Positions 42,847-54,871 of a stretch of DNA of 64,000 nucleotides are shown one piece after another. Below the pieces are notes generated by a model, which was not told the DNA's origin, searched no databases, and was given only the letters and a program-made list of their open reading frames with translations. The stretch lies in contig NZ_VWXX01000004.1 in assembly GCF_008632335.1 (NCBI RefSeq), forward strand, positions 186,001 through 250,000, in the 5' to 3' direction. Position 1 is the first letter of the stretch. The number at the start of each line of letters is the position of its first letter. The position numbers and the translations under genes are program-made. This DNA is from Thiohalocapsa marina (lineage in GTDB: Bacteria > Pseudomonadota > Gammaproteobacteria > Chromatiales > Chromatiaceae).

Positions 42847-42954
42847 TATACTGTCACCTAATCTAGGGTACGATAGGCCGCGATAGGGCCGTCACCGCAG
42901 CAAGGTCCTGTAATGCATGCAAGAATACGAGCAAGTTTAATATACCGTCACCTA
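42847..42954. repeat. Transposase-linked motif sites, right side
   Basis: Two copies of TATACYGTCACCTAA (42847-42861 and 42941-42955) lie downstream-facing relative to the minus-strand transposase start, inverted relative to the copies at 41756-42057. A third, weaker GCCGTCACC is at 42889-42897. The pattern gives the region mirror symmetry around the transposase gene. Confidence 0.6.
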
Positions 42955-43018
42955 AACTACGTCCCTGCACCGGGACCATGTTCTGACGGCTAGCGACTCT
43001 GGGCTGGCGATCCCGGGC

Positions 43019-44338
43019 TCAGAGCGCCAGTTCGATGCCGCCGACGAGGATGCCGGGGAGCAGGGCGCTGTCGCTGGAGCGTCCGCCGTAGGTGTCTGGT
43101 GAGAGGATCAATTCCCGCTCCGCCGTGAGGGCTTCAAGGCGGTCGCCGAGCAGATGATAGAGCGAGTCATCGAAACGCATCACCGCCAGGGGGGCCACGA
43201 GCGCCCCGTTCTCGACCCAGAAGGTACCGAAGCGGGTCATGCCCGTGACGCGACAGGCGTTACGATCAGACCAATTGCAGTACCAGAGGTTGCCGACATA
43301 GATGCCGGTGCCGAGCCGCGCCAGCACCTCGTCCGCGGGCAGATCGCCGGCGCCAACGGCGACGGACTCGGGCGACTCGACCGCCGCGTTGACCGGCTCG
43401 CCATACTCCTTGGCGCTGCGCGCATCCACCAGGCAATCCTTGAAGCGGCCCTGCTCGATCAGCGCCACCCGCGGCGGCTTGGCAAAACCCTCGTCGGTGA
43501 AACCGGCGCTCAAGCCCCGCCCGTGCTCTTCGTGGATGCTCAGGTCCGGATGCAGCCGCTGTTCGCCATTGACCAGCGCCAGCAGCGGGGTCTGGTGGGT
43601 GCGATGGTCCCGCAGCCCGAAACCGCCCCAGGCGAGCATGTCCATGAGTTCCTGAACCGCCGCAGGGGCCAGATAGGCGCGATAGCGGTCGGGCTCGATC
43701 CGCCGCTGCGGGCGCGCCATCACAGCCAGGCGCTCGCGCTGTCGGGCGATGCGCTCGGCAAGCGCCGCGGGCTGCCAGTCGAAGCCGCTATAGCTCTCCT
43801 TGACCGCCTTGTCGCGGTCCAGGTAGCAGCTCCAGTCCAGATTGAAGCTGTGGCTCTGCTGCCAGCAGCGATGCCCGATGGAGCTGGCGAGCCCGTCCGC
43901 CAGGCTGCCGGCGGCCCAGATACCCACCAGGTCGAGGCCTTCCGCAAATTCGGTGAGGGTGCCGATGGCCTCGTTGCTGTCGGGCAGCGTCGCCGGCAGA
44001 TCGCGGTGAATCTCCAGCGCCGTCTCGCCGACGTTCAGGTAGGGGTCATCCGGCACATGGGGCAGGCGCTCGCGCAGCCGTTGCAGCAGACTCAGAGCCA
44101 TGGCCTCATCGGCCGTCGAATCGCCGCTTAGTTGGCAGTCGCCTTCCACCTGCTTGCGGCCCTGGATCAGGGTCAGGCCCAGGTCGGCGCTGCGCACGCT
44201 GCCGGCCTGTCGGACCCGGTTCTGATTGAGCCGCACGAAGTCCGAGGCCTCCACGCCCAGGCGTGCGAACAGGACCTCGTCACCCTGCAGTCGGCCGTTC
44301 AGCCGATCCGCCAGACCAAAGAACGCCTCGCGCCTCAT
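43019..44338 (-). CDS. TldE/PmbA-like protein of a metallopeptidase pair
   Basis: A 439-residue protein of the TldD/PmbA superfamily, lacking the zinc motif, so the TldE-type partner. It has the family's C-terminal run (GTFWVENGALVAPLAVMRFD) and NLWYCNWSDRNACRVTG. TldD/TldE pairs cut peptides inside a closed heterodimer (CcdA antidote, microcin maturation). It is shorter in similarity to PmbA than typical and belongs to a side branch seen as two-gene units. ATGA overlap with the TldD-type gene upstream. Confidence 0.82.
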   Translation of the reverse strand: MRREAFFGLADRLNGRLQGDEVLFARLGVEASDFVRLNQNRVRQAGSVRSADLGLTLIQGRKQVEGDCQLSGDSTADEAMALSLLQRLRERLPHVPDDPYLNVGETALEIHRDLPATLPDSNEAIGTLTEFAEGLDLVGIWAAGSLADGLASSIGHRCWQQSHSFNLDWSCYLDRDKAVKESYSGFDWQPAALAERIARQRERLAVMARPQRRIEPDRYRAYLAPAAVQELMDMLAWGGFGLRDHRTHQTPLLALVNGEQRLHPDLSIHEEHGRGLSAGFTDEGFAKPPRVALIEQGRFKDCLVDARSAKEYGEPVNAAVESPESVAVGAGDLPADEVLARLGTGIYVGNLWYCNWSDRNACRVTGMTRFGTFWVENGALVAPLAVMRFDDSLYHLLGDRLEALTAERELILSPDTYGGRSSDSALLPGILVGGIELAL

Positions 44339-45786
44339 AACCCACCCCCGAACACCTCGACATCGCGGAACAGACAGGGCGGCGAGGCATGGCCCACATA
44401 GACCCCCTGGTTCGGCTCGCCCTTGCCGCAGTTGGTGACACCGCGCACTTCCAGCGTCTCAGGGCCGCCGACGCCGTCGAGCGTGCGCCAGAACCGGGCC
44501 GAAATGCCGCGGTAGCCCGGGTTGCGCACCAGGCCCTTGAGTTCGCCATCTTCGATGAGGCGACCCAGCTCGCAGCCGAACTGGAACTTGTTGCGGCTGT
44601 CGTCGATGGACCAGGAGCGGTTGCTGTCCATGAGCACGCCACGCTCGACCCGGGCGATCAGCGCGTCCAGGCTGCCCTCGCCAGGCTCCAGGTTGATGTT
44701 GGTCATGCGGTCGATGGGCGGCCGCGCCCACTCGCTGGCACGGGCATTGGCGGTGCCGGGCAGTCCCGCGCGACGCTGCGACAACACGCCGCCGAGGGGG
44801 CGCTCCAGGATGCCGTCGCGGATCAGGTGCACGCGTCTGGCCGGCGTGCACTCGTCGTCGGCGGCACAGCTCGCCAGCTCGCCGGGGACAGTGGGATCGA
44901 AGGTGACATTGAGCAGCGCCGAGCCGTAGCGGTAACTGCCGAACATCTCCGGCGTGACGAAGCTCAGGCCCGCATAGTTGCGCTCGTCGCCGAGGATCCG
45001 GTCGAGCTCCAGCGGATGGCCGATAGACTCGTGGATCTGCAGCGTCATCTGGCTCGGCAGCAGCACCAGATCGCGCCGCCCGCTCGGGCACTCCGGCGCC
45101 TCGACCAGGGCGATGGCCTCGCGGGCGACACGCTCGGCGTCCTCGATCAGACGACTCGCCGCGATGCGTTCGAGCCCGCCCTGACGGGCATGGTCTGCAC
45201 CGCCGCCGTGGCGCGTCTGGGTCTGACCGTCGACATACGCCGTGGCGGACAGGCCCGGATGCACATACTCCCAGTGCTGCAGCACGTCGCCGCCATCGGC
45301 GGTGATGAGCCGCTGCACCGTCCGCCGGTGGCCGAGCCAGGCGACGCGTTCGACGATGCGCGCGTCCACGTCGAGCGCCGCGCAGGCCTCGAACAGCAGG
45401 TCGAGCTTGTCCCGCAGGGTCCGCGCGGCCCAGGGCTCGGTCACCGGAGACCGGTATTGCGCGCGCAGGGCGCTGCGTGGGTACAGACCGGCATCGAACA
45501 ACCCACGACGCGCATGCAGCGCGGCGGCCCGCAGCGCCTGCTCCGACGCCCGCCGGAGCCCGGCCGCGCTGAGATCACTGGTCGCCGCATAGCCCAGCCC
45601 GCCATCCGCCAGCACTGTGACCATGGCGCCGCGTGACAGGCCAAGGCTGCTCGGCTCGGCGACGTCATCGCGGACCACCAGAGCCTCGTGTACCTCGTCT
45701 ACCAGACGCAGGGTCCAGTAGCTCGCCCTTGGCGCCGACGCCGCAAAGGTGTCGACGATGTGCTGCAGTTCTTGCTCGAGATTCAT
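44335..45786 (-). CDS. TldD-like metallopeptidase
   Basis: A 483-residue zinc-peptidase partner of the previous gene. The HExxxH motif is HESIGH, with the third ligand Cys probably in TNCGKGEPNQGVYVGHASPP (shown in full at 20 residues). Also present are FVTPEMFGSYRYGSALLNVT-like TldD barrel segments. ATG 45786 gives the normal MNLEQEL start; five residues upstream are optional. Substrate unknown; no peptide precursor or toxin gene is beside it. Confidence 0.85.
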   Translation of the reverse strand: MNLEQELQHIVDTFAASAPRASYWTLRLVDEVHEALVVRDDVAEPSSLGLSRGAMVTVLADGGLGYAATSDLSAAGLRRASEQALRAAALHARRGLFDAGLYPRSALRAQYRSPVTEPWAARTLRDKLDLLFEACAALDVDARIVERVAWLGHRRTVQRLITADGGDVLQHWEYVHPGLSATAYVDGQTQTRHGGGADHARQGGLERIAASRLIEDAERVAREAIALVEAPECPSGRRDLVLLPSQMTLQIHESIGHPLELDRILGDERNYAGLSFVTPEMFGSYRYGSALLNVTFDPTVPGELASCAADDECTPARRVHLIRDGILERPLGGVLSQRRAGLPGTANARASEWARPPIDRMTNINLEPGEGSLDALIARVERGVLMDSNRSWSIDDSRNKFQFGCELGRLIEDGELKGLVRNPGYRGISARFWRTLDGVGGPETLEVRGVTNCGKGEPNQGVYVGHASPPCLFRDVEVFGGGL

Positions 45787-45843
45787 CACGACAATCGGCA
45801 TCCGCTACGGTTGGCGCCGGACAGTTCGGCGTCGATGAGTTTA

Positions 45844-45978
45844 GGGAAACGCTGATTCATTCAGCGTTTCCCGTGCAGGGCAGGAGGTCCCGCCATTGTT
45901 GGCTGCGCAAGCCGCTGAAAATGAAACGATTCGGAAACCGCGTTTTCGAATCGCGTGCTGATTTTTGGCCAGGATGGC
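45844..45978. repeat. Hairpin mosaic repeat, second long copy
   Basis: Opens with a perfect 11-base stem GGAAACGCTGA / TCAGCGTTTCC, then CAGGAGGTCC, then a second hairpin CGATTCGGAAAC / GTTTTCGAATCG (11 of 12 pairs), and breaks off at GGCCAGGATGGC where the long copy at 7018-7168 goes on. The 3-prime hairpin is therefore half lost, and the terminator of the tRNA genes lies just beyond. Confidence 0.75.
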
Positions 45979-46003
45979 ACCGGGCGGCAAGAAGTCCGGG
46001 CAA

Positions 46004-46037
46004 TAAAAAAGCGCCCCCGAAGATCGGCAGGCGCTTG
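46004..46037 (-). terminator. Rho-independent terminator after the tRNA genes
   Basis: On the minus strand AAGCGCC pairs with GGCGCTT (7 bases) across a 14-base loop and is followed by TTTTTTATTG. It lies eight bases beyond the CCA end of tRNA-Glu and should end the tRNA-Ala/tRNA-Glu transcript. Confidence 0.8.
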
Positions 46038-46044
46038 ATCGAAT

Positions 46045-46120
46045 TGGCGTCCCCACGGGGATTCGAACCCCGGTTGCCGCCGTGAAAGGGCGGTGTCCTA
46101 GGCCTCTAGACGATGGGGAC
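46045..46120 (-). tRNA. trnE: tRNA-Glu (anticodon TTC)
   Basis: Acceptor stem GTCCCCA pairs with TGGGGAC, discriminator G, and CCA is encoded. The anticodon loop CCTTTCACG within the stem CCGCC/GGCGG gives TTC, and the T-loop reads GTTCGAATC. All arms fold normally. It is 117 bases downstream of tRNA-Ala on the same strand, so the two are probably co-transcribed. Confidence 0.95.
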
Positions 46121-46237
46121 CTGAGACTGTTGGCGATGTTGTCAGCAGAAGGCCCGGTGCGCTGATTGCTGTCGGCGCTGGCCGGGCCTGATACTGTTCG
46201 CTGCGTTTTCGGACAAAATCGTCCGAAAATGATTTTT

Positions 46238-46313
46238 TGGTGGAGCCAGGCGGGATCGAACCGCCGACCTCAACACTGCCAGTGTTGCGCTCTCCCAGCT
46301 GAGCTATGGCCCC
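46238..46313 (-). tRNA. trnA: tRNA-Ala (anticodon GGC)
   Basis: Acceptor stem GGGGCCA pairs with TGGCTCC with the usual G-U near the third position, discriminator A and encoded CCA. Anticodon stem CAACA/TGTTG with GGC in the loop; T-loop GTTCGATCC; D-arm AGCTCAGCTGGGAGAGC. It is upstream of tRNA-Glu. Between them a 9-base stem TTTTCGGAC/GTCCGAAAA may mark a processing site. Confidence 0.95.
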
Positions 46314-46464
46314 GTGCCAAGCCCTGCATATTAGGGGCTGCTGCCCGCGTTGTCCAGTCTTTTTTTGACCTTCGCGCCCACACCGGCCCTTGCGTCCATG
46401 GCACACAGCGTCCATGTTAGGGCGGCAACAATTTTCCTTACATTTCGCTGGGAGTCTGTTCGAC

Positions 46465-47340
46465 ATGTTACGCGTCCTTCTGTACGTCGGAACCAACTTC
46501 GCCATTCTGGCCGTGCTGTTCGTCGTGCTGAACATCCTCGGCATCGGCGACACCACCCAGGGCACCGGGCTGCTGGTCATGGCGGTGCTGTTCGGCTTCG
46601 GCGGCTCGCTGATCTCGCTGTTCATCTCTAAATGGATGGCCAAGCGCTCCATGGGCGTGCAGATCATCCAGCAGCCGACGACCCAGTTCGAGCAGTGGCT
46701 GTTCGAGATCGTGCAGCGCCAGTCCGAGCGGGCCGGCATCCGCATGCCCGAGGTTGGCATTTTCGAGTCGCCCGAGCCGAACGCCTTCGCCACCGGCTGG
46801 AACCGTAACGACGCCCTGGTGGCGGTCAGCACCGGCCTGCTGCAGCACATGACCAAGGACGAGGTGGAGGCCGTGGTGGGCCACGAGATCAGCCATGTGG
46901 CCAACGGTGACATGGTCACGCTGGCGTTGATCCAGGGCGTGCTCAACACCTTTGTCATCATCCTGGCGCGAGTCATCGGTGGCTTCGTCGATTCCGCCCT
47001 GCGCGGTCAGAATGATGAGGGCGGGCCGGGTATCGGCTACTTTGTGGTGTCCATCATCGCCGAAATCGTGCTCGGCTTCCTGGCCTCCATCGTGGTGATG
47101 TGGTTCTCCCGTTACCGCGAGTTCCGCGCCGACGCGGGCGGCGCCGATCTTGCCGGCCGGCAGAAGATGATCGATGCCCTGCGCGCGCTGCAGCGGGTGC
47201 ATCAGCCCCACGACCTGCCTGCCGGCGAGTTCGCCGCCTTCGGCATCTCCGGCGGCATCGGCGACGGCATCAAGAAGCTGTTCGCCAGTCACCCACCGCT
47301 GGAGGAGCGCATCGCCGCACTGGAGAGCGGGCGCCGCTGA
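46465..47340 (+). CDS. htpX: Protease HtpX (membrane zinc metalloprotease)
   Basis: A 291-residue inner-membrane protease for misfolded membrane proteins. Two N-terminal helices, the zinc motif HEISH in [13 protein letters not shown], two further helices with [19 protein letters not shown], and the third ligand in [18 protein letters not shown] 46465 with GGGAG upstream starts at [15 protein letters not shown]; the earlier frame is not homologous. The gene is followed by an 11-base-stem hairpin. Confidence 0.92.
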   Translation: MLRVLLYVGTNFAILAVLFVVLNILGIGDTTQGTGLLVMAVLFGFGGSLISLFISKWMAKRSMGVQIIQQPTTQFEQWLFEIVQRQSERAGIRMPEVGIFESPEPNAFATGWNRNDALVAVSTGLLQHMTKDEVEAVVGHEISHVANGDMVTLALIQGVLNTFVIILARVIGGFVDSALRGQNDEGGPGIGYFVVSIIAEIVLGFLASIVVMWFSRYREFRADAGGADLAGRQKMIDALRALQRVHQPHDLPAGEFAAFGISGGIGDGIKKLFASHPPLEERIAALESGRR

Positions 47341-47364
47341 ACAGCTCGTCACATCCGACCGTGC

Positions 47365-47404
47365 CAACCGCGGGCAGAACCGTCCCTGGAGACGCCCGCG
47401 GTTG
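47365..47404 (+). terminator. Hairpin after htpX, likely terminator
   Basis: CAACCGCGGGC pairs perfectly with GCCCGCGGTTG (11 bases) across an 18-base loop, 25 bases after the htpX stop. The T-rich tail (CTTCTG) is short, so the strength is uncertain. Confidence 0.55.
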
Positions 47405-47492
47405 CTTCTGACGCCGGTGCCCTGCGCGACTTGGCGTCAGCGGACAGCGCCCTGTTTTGCGCTTGCCCCCCGAAACCCCTCTCGTCTTTTCA

Positions 47493-47519
47493 CTGTGCCC
47501 TCCGCGCCTCAGCGGTTAA
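47493..47519. repeat. Single arm of the AACCGCAGAG repeat
   Basis: CTGTGCCCTCCGCGCCTCAG followed by CGGTTAA resembles the right arm of the paired repeat element at 54872-54898 (CTCTGTGCCTCTGCGGTTAA). No left arm is seen before it. It lies 13 bases before the uvrA start. Confidence 0.5.
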
Positions 47520-47531
47520 CGAAAGAGCCCC

Positions 47532-50357
<2,826 letters not shown>

Positions 50358-50396
50358 CCGACGACAACGAAATCCTGCCTTTTTCGCGCCTTGTTC

Positions 50397-50482
50397 AACC
50401 GCAAGGACGCTGAGAACGCAGAGGCAATGCGGGGCATTTCTACTCTCTGTGTTCCTTTGCGTCTGCTGCGGCTCAGCGGTTT
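50397..50482. repeat. Empty inverted-repeat element (AACCGCAGAG family)
   Basis: Left arm AACCGCAAGGACGCTGAG on the plus strand and right arm CTCTCTGTGTTCCTTTGCGT...CAGCGGTTT face each other across about 20 bases between uvrA and cysZ. Empty of coding sequence. Confidence 0.6.
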
Positions 50483-50580
50483 GAATTCGGCGCTGCTGGC
50501 CGGCAGCGGCTGGCGACTGACGACCAATAGCCGCATAATCCCCGGGTTTTATCCGCCTTCAACCCACCGGGGTCACCCTC

Positions 50581-51324
50581 ATGCCGTCAAATCCCGCCCG
50601 GGGCGCGGCCTTCATGCTGCAAGGCATCCGCCTCATCGGCCGTCCCGGCCTCAAGCGTTTCGTGCTGGTGCCGTTGCTGGTCAACATCCTGGTCTTCTCC
50701 GCCGCCATCTGGTGGGGCGCAGGCCGGTTCGACGCGCTCATGACACGGCTGCAGGCCACGGTGCCGGGCTGGCTCGCCTGGCTGGAATGGCTGCTCTGGC
50801 CGGTGTTCGTCGTGGCGCTGCTGATCGTCGTGTTCTACACCTTCACGCTGGTTGCCAACCTGATCGCGGCGCCGTTCAACGGCCTGCTGGCGGAGAAGGC
50901 CGAGACGCTGCTGTCCGGCCACGAACCGACCCAGGGCGCGGATGACCTGAAGAAACTGATGCGCGCGCTGCCGCGCACGCTGCTGGACGAGCTGCGCAAG
51001 CTGCTCTATGCCGTGCTCTGGAGCGTGCCGTTCCTGATCCTGGCCTTCGCCGTGCCGCTGGTGGGCCCGGTGATCTGGTTCCTGTTCACCGCCTGGATGC
51101 TGGCGTTGCAGTACAGCGACTTCCCCATGGGCAACCACGGGCTCAGCTTCCGGCAGATGCGCGCGGCCCTGCGCCGGCGCCAGCTCATGAGCCTTGGCTT
51201 CGGCGCCGCCGCAGCAGGGCTGACGCTGATCCCGGTGGTCAACTTCATCGTCATGCCGGCGGCTGTCGCCGGCGCCACGGCGATGTGGGTTCGGGAACTC
51301 CGACCGGCTGAGCCGTCAGCCTGA
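50581..51324 (+). CDS. cysZ: CysZ-like sulfate transporter (EI24 domain)
   Basis: A 247-residue inner-membrane protein of the CysZ/EI24 family, which brings sulfate into the cell for assimilation. It has the long hydrophobic start GIRLIGRPGLKRFVLVPLLV, an internal NLIAAPFNGLLAEKAETLL and the FPMGNHGLSFRQMRAALRRR phrase characteristic of CysZ. ATG 50581 lies downstream of a repeat pair. Single gene. Confidence 0.88.
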   Translation: MPSNPARGAAFMLQGIRLIGRPGLKRFVLVPLLVNILVFSAAIWWGAGRFDALMTRLQATVPGWLAWLEWLLWPVFVVALLIVVFYTFTLVANLIAAPFNGLLAEKAETLLSGHEPTQGADDLKKLMRALPRTLLDELRKLLYAVLWSVPFLILAFAVPLVGPVIWFLFTAWMLALQYSDFPMGNHGLSFRQMRAALRRRQLMSLGFGAAAAGLTLIPVVNFIVMPAAVAGATAMWVRELRPAEPSA

Positions 51325-51333
51325 CCAGGAAGA

Positions 51334-51347
51334 TTGACAATGGTCAA
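51334..51347. promoter_or_regulatory. Candidate CbbR-type operator upstream of cbbL
   Basis: A perfect inverted repeat TTGACAATGGTCAA, of the kind bound by LysR-family regulators such as CbbR, lies 192 bases before cbbL. A further 75 bases on, TATACT at 51423-51428 could be the -10 element. No cbbR gene is in the window. Proposed from pattern only. Confidence 0.35.
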
Positions 51348-51538
51348 TAATGCGCGCAACGCATAGGGGTTCTTCTATGGGTGAGATCAGAAACTCGAAA
51401 CACACATTCCAACGCGCCCGCCTATACTAGCCGCCCATGAACTCCCGCCAGAAGTGTGGGAATTTGTAGCGGGCGCATCCGCGCGACTGCGTGACCACAC
51501 GCAAATCACCACGACCCTTGATAGACGAGAGGCAACAC

Positions 51539-52957
51539 ATGGCGAAGAAATATGATGCCGGCGTAAAGGACTACCGCGAAACGTACTGGATGCCGGACTA
51601 CACGCCGAAGGAGACCGACCTGCTGGCCTGCTTCAAGATCACGCCCCAGGCAGGCGTGCCGCGTGAAGAGGCCGCTGCCGCCGTGGCCGCCGAGTCTTCC
51701 ACCGGCACCTGGACCACCGTCTGGACCGACCTGCTGACCGACCTCGACTACTACAAGGGTCGCGCCTACGCCATCGAGGACGTGCCGGGCGACGACAGCT
51801 GCTTCTACGCCTTCATCGCCTACCCGATCGACCTGTTCGAGGAAGGCTCGGTGGTCAACGTCTTCACCTCGCTGGTAGGCAACGTGTTCGGCTTCAAGGC
51901 CGTGCGCGCCCTGCGTCTGGAGGACGTCCGCTTCCCCATCGCCTACGTCATGACCTGCAACGGCCCGCCGCACGGCATCCAGGTCGAGCGCGACATGATG
52001 AACAAGTACGGCCGCCCGATGCTCGGCTGCACCATCAAGCCGAAGCTGGGCCTGTCGGCCAAGAACTACGGCCGTGCCGTCTACGAGTGCCTGCGTGGCG
52101 GTCTGGACTTCACCAAGGACGACGAGAACGTCAACTCCCAGCCCTTCATGCGCTGGCGTCAGCGGTTCGACTTCGTCATGGACGCCATCGACAAGGCCGA
52201 GCGCGAGACCGGCGAGCGCAAGGGTCACTACCTGAACGTCACCGCGCCGACCCCGGACGAGATGTTCAAGCGCGCCGAATACGCCAAGGAGATCGGCGCC
52301 CCGATCATCATGCATGACTACATCACCGGCGGCTTCTGCGCCAACACCGGTCTGGCCCAGTGGTGCGCCGACAACGGCGTGCTGCTGCACATCCACCGCG
52401 CCATGCACGCCGTGCTCGACCGCAACCCGCACCACGGCATCCACTTCCGTGTGCTGACCAAGATCCTGCGTCTGTCCGGCGGTGACCACCTGCACACCGG
52501 CACCGTCGTCGGCAAGCTGGAGGGCGACCGCGCCTCCACCCTGGGCTGGATCGACCTGCTGCGCGAGCCCTACGTCAAGGAAGACCGCAGCCGCGGCATC
52601 TTCTTCGACCAGGACTGGGGCGCCATGCCCGGCGCCTTCGCCGTCGCCTCCGGCGGCATCCACGTCTGGCACATGCCGGCACTGGTGACCATCTTCGGCG
52701 ACGACTCCGTGCTGCAGTTCGGCGGCGGTACCCTGGGCCATCCCTGGGGCAACGCGGCCGGCGCCGCGGCCAACCGCGTCGCCCTGGAGGCCTGCGTCGA
52801 GGCCCGCAACCAGGGCGTGGCGATCGAGAAGGAAGGCAAGGAAGTCCTCACCAAGGCAGCGGCCAACAGCCCCGAGCTGAAGATCGCCATGGAGACCTGG
52901 AAAGAGATCAAGTTCGAGTTCGACACCGTCGACAAGCTGGACGTGGCGCACAAGTAA
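51539..52957 (+). CDS. cbbL: RuBisCO form I large subunit
   Basis: A 472-residue large chain fixing CO2 onto ribulose bisphosphate in the Calvin cycle. Form IA-like. The carbamylated Lys is near residue 193 in [17 protein letters not shown]; other active-site runs are [11 protein letters not shown] and GGIHVWHMP with HRAMHAVLD. Length is right for form I. ATG 51539; GAGAGG is about 8 bases upstream. Expressed with cbbS 169 bases downstream. Confidence 0.96.
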   Translation: MAKKYDAGVKDYRETYWMPDYTPKETDLLACFKITPQAGVPREEAAAAVAAESSTGTWTTVWTDLLTDLDYYKGRAYAIEDVPGDDSCFYAFIAYPIDLFEEGSVVNVFTSLVGNVFGFKAVRALRLEDVRFPIAYVMTCNGPPHGIQVERDMMNKYGRPMLGCTIKPKLGLSAKNYGRAVYECLRGGLDFTKDDENVNSQPFMRWRQRFDFVMDAIDKAERETGERKGHYLNVTAPTPDEMFKRAEYAKEIGAPIIMHDYITGGFCANTGLAQWCADNGVLLHIHRAMHAVLDRNPHHGIHFRVLTKILRLSGGDHLHTGTVVGKLEGDRASTLGWIDLLREPYVKEDRSRGIFFDQDWGAMPGAFAVASGGIHVWHMPALVTIFGDDSVLQFGGGTLGHPWGNAAGAAANRVALEACVEARNQGVAIEKEGKEVLTKAAANSPELKIAMETWKEIKFEFDTVDKLDVAHK

Positions 52958-53126
52958 GCCGCCAGCGGCCCGCCGCCAGCCGGGCGTCAATCCATGACGC
53001 CCCGGCTGTCGGACTGATCGAACGTCAACACTGATTCGCCTGCCACCGCCAGTTTCGCCACCCGCACGCTTGCTGGAGGCTCGAGACTGGAGGCTGGCGG
53101 CCTCAAGCATCCGAGGATTTAACACA

Positions 53127-53483
53127 ATGAGCGCAATGCAGGACTACAAGTCGAGCCTGGCCGACGTCACCAGCCGCAAGTTCGAGACCTTCTCCTACCT
53201 GCCCGAGATGGACGCCGAGCGCATCCGCAAGCAGGTGGAGTACATCGTCTCCAAGGGCTGGAACCCGGCCATCGAGCACACCGAGCCGGAGAACGCCTTC
53301 GACCACTACTGGTACATGTGGAAGCTGCCGATGTTCGGCGAGACCGACATCGACACCATCCTGGCCGAGGCCGAGGCCTGCCACAAGGCGCACCCCAACA
53401 ACCATGTGCGCCTGATCGGCTTCGACAACTACGCCCAGTCCAAGGGCGCCGAGATGGTCATCTTCCGCGGCAACCCGGTCTGA
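53127..53483 (+). CDS. cbbS: RuBisCO form I small subunit
   Basis: A 118-residue small chain. It begins with [20 protein letters not shown] and includes [23 protein letters not shown] in parts, ending in [11 protein letters not shown] 53127 is preceded by GAGG. Together with cbbL it should form the L8S8 enzyme. Followed by a strong terminator-like hairpin and then cbbQ. Confidence 0.95.
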   Translation: MSAMQDYKSSLADVTSRKFETFSYLPEMDAERIRKQVEYIVSKGWNPAIEHTEPENAFDHYWYMWKLPMFGETDIDTILAEAEACHKAHPNNHVRLIGFDNYAQSKGAEMVIFRGNPV

Positions 53484-53535
53484 GCCGCCTTCGCCCACGC
53501 GAAGCAATGACAACGGACTGACGAATAGCCCTGCT

Positions 53536-53560
53536 CCGCCCCGCGGGGCGGGGCTTTTTT
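53536..53560 (+). terminator. Terminator-like hairpin between cbbS and cbbQ
   Basis: CCGCCCCGCGGGGCGG is self-complementary and followed by GGCTTTTTT. It has the form of a rho-independent terminator 53 bases after cbbS. It would let cbbLS be made in excess over cbbQ and cbbO. Confidence 0.75.
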
Positions 53561-53620
53561 CTTTCCGGATTGCCCGGCGCACCCGCGCCGCCAGCTCAAC
53601 CAGACAGGCGAACCTCTGCC

Positions 53621-54427
53621 ATGACAGACATCGACCGCGACCAGTACCAGATCAAGACCGAACCTTACTACCGCCCGGTGGCCGACGAGATCGCCATGTA
53701 CGAGGCGGCCTACGCCGCGCGCATGCCGGTGATGCTCAAGGGCCCGACCGGCTGCGGCAAGTCGCGCTTCGTCGAGCACATGGCCTGGCGCCTCGGCAAG
53801 CCGCTGATCACCGTGGCCTGCAATGAGGACATGACCGCCTCCGACCTGGTCGGGCGCTTCCTGCTCGACATCAACGGCACCAAGTGGCAGGACGGCCCGC
53901 TGACCGTGGCCGCGCGCATCGGCGCCATCTGCTACCTGGACGAGGTGGTCGAGGCGCGCCAGGACACCACCGTGGTGATTCACCCCCTGACCGACCACCG
54001 CCGCGAGCTGCCGCTGGAGAAGAAGGGCGAGCTGGTGCATGCCCACCCGGACTTCCAGCTGGTCATCTCCTACAACCCGGGCTATCAGTCCCTGATGAAG
54101 GACCTCAAGCAGTCCACCAAGCAGCGCTTCGGCGGCCTGGACTTCGACTATCCGAAGACCGAGGTCGAGTCCGAGATCGTCGCCCACGAAGGCGGCGTCG
54201 ACAAGGAAACCGCCGAGAAGCTGGTGCAGATCGCCCAGCGCTCGCGCAACCTCAAGGGCCATGGCCTGGACGAAGGCATGTCCACCCGCCTGCTGGTCTA
54301 CGCCGCGCAGCTCATCAGCAAGGGCATCAGCCCCCAGGACGCCTGCCAGATGGCCCTGGTCACCCCGCTGACCGACGACCCGGACATGCGCGACACCCTT
54401 GGAGCGGCGGTAAATACCTACTTCTGA
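53621..54427 (+). CDS. cbbQ: RuBisCO activase AAA+ subunit CbbQ
   Basis: A 268-residue MoxR-type AAA+ ATPase that, with CbbO, removes sugar phosphates from inhibited RuBisCO. Walker A is GPTGCGKS at 41-48, Walker B ICYLDEV around 107-112, and the sensor Asn lies in [11 protein letters not shown] 53621 gives the known N-terminus ([20 protein letters not shown]). In most relatives cbbO follows directly; here 491 bases with a GxxExxY gene lie between. Confidence 0.93.
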   Translation: MTDIDRDQYQIKTEPYYRPVADEIAMYEAAYAARMPVMLKGPTGCGKSRFVEHMAWRLGKPLITVACNEDMTASDLVGRFLLDINGTKWQDGPLTVAARIGAICYLDEVVEARQDTTVVIHPLTDHRRELPLEKKGELVHAHPDFQLVISYNPGYQSLMKDLKQSTKQRFGGLDFDYPKTEVESEIVAHEGGVDKETAEKLVQIAQRSRNLKGHGLDEGMSTRLLVYAAQLISKGISPQDACQMALVTPLTDDPDMRDTLGAAVNTYF

Positions 54428-54439
54428 GGCCTTCGCAAT

Positions 54440-54871
54440 TTGAACCGCAGAGACACAGAGGACGCAGAGAATGCGCAGAGATTCGACAAAGTTCAGGATG
54501 GACTCAACCGGTTGACAGAGCGGGTCATCGGCGCCTCGATCGAAGTGCATCGATGCCTTGGGCCAGGGTACCTTGAGGCGGTCTACGAGGAGGCGCTGGC
54601 GTGCGAGCTGACGGACCAAGGGATTGCGTTTCGGCGACAACACCCATTCGCCTGCGTCTACAAGGGGCACAGGGTTGGGGAAGGCAGACTCGACCTCTTC
54701 GTCGCCGATCAGCTCATCGTTGAGCTGAAGGCGATGGACTCGATCAGCGCGATACACCGGGCGCAGGTCATTTCCTACCTGCGGGCACTGAACCGGCCTC
54801 TCGGGCTGCTGATAAACTTTAATGTGCCGTTGCTCAAGCACGGCCTCCACCGGATCATTCTCAGCTCTTGA
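54440..54871 (+). CDS. GxxExxY family protein inside an inverted-repeat element
   Basis: A 143-residue GxxExxY protein (TERVIGASIEVHRCLGPGYL, EAVYEEALACEL, with the signature GPGYLEAVYEE). Its first 13 codons (NRRDTEDAENAQ) come from the left inverted repeat itself, and translation may begin at TTG 54440 or at an alternative start near residue 25. The family is a PD-(D/E)XK nuclease-like fold (VELKAMDSISAIHRAQV). The gene fills the 54443-54898 element and separates cbbQ from cbbO. Its job is unknown. Confidence 0.8.
   Translation: MNRRDTEDAENAQRFDKVQDGLNRLTERVIGASIEVHRCLGPGYLEAVYEEALACELTDQGIAFRRQHPFACVYKGHRVGEGRLDLFVADQLIVELKAMDSISAIHRAQVISYLRALNRPLGLLINFNVPLLKHGLHRIILSS

Noticed and set aside
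46201-46237. The 9-base hairpin after tRNA-Ala as a terminator
   Set aside because: No T-run follows in the direction of transcription; the true terminator lies after tRNA-Glu.
47341-47531. A LexA (SOS) box in front of uvrA
   Set aside because: No CTGT-N8-ACAG pattern could be found.
51506-53125. A 539-residue minus-strand frame
   Set aside because: Antisense to cbbL, with no protein-family features of its own.
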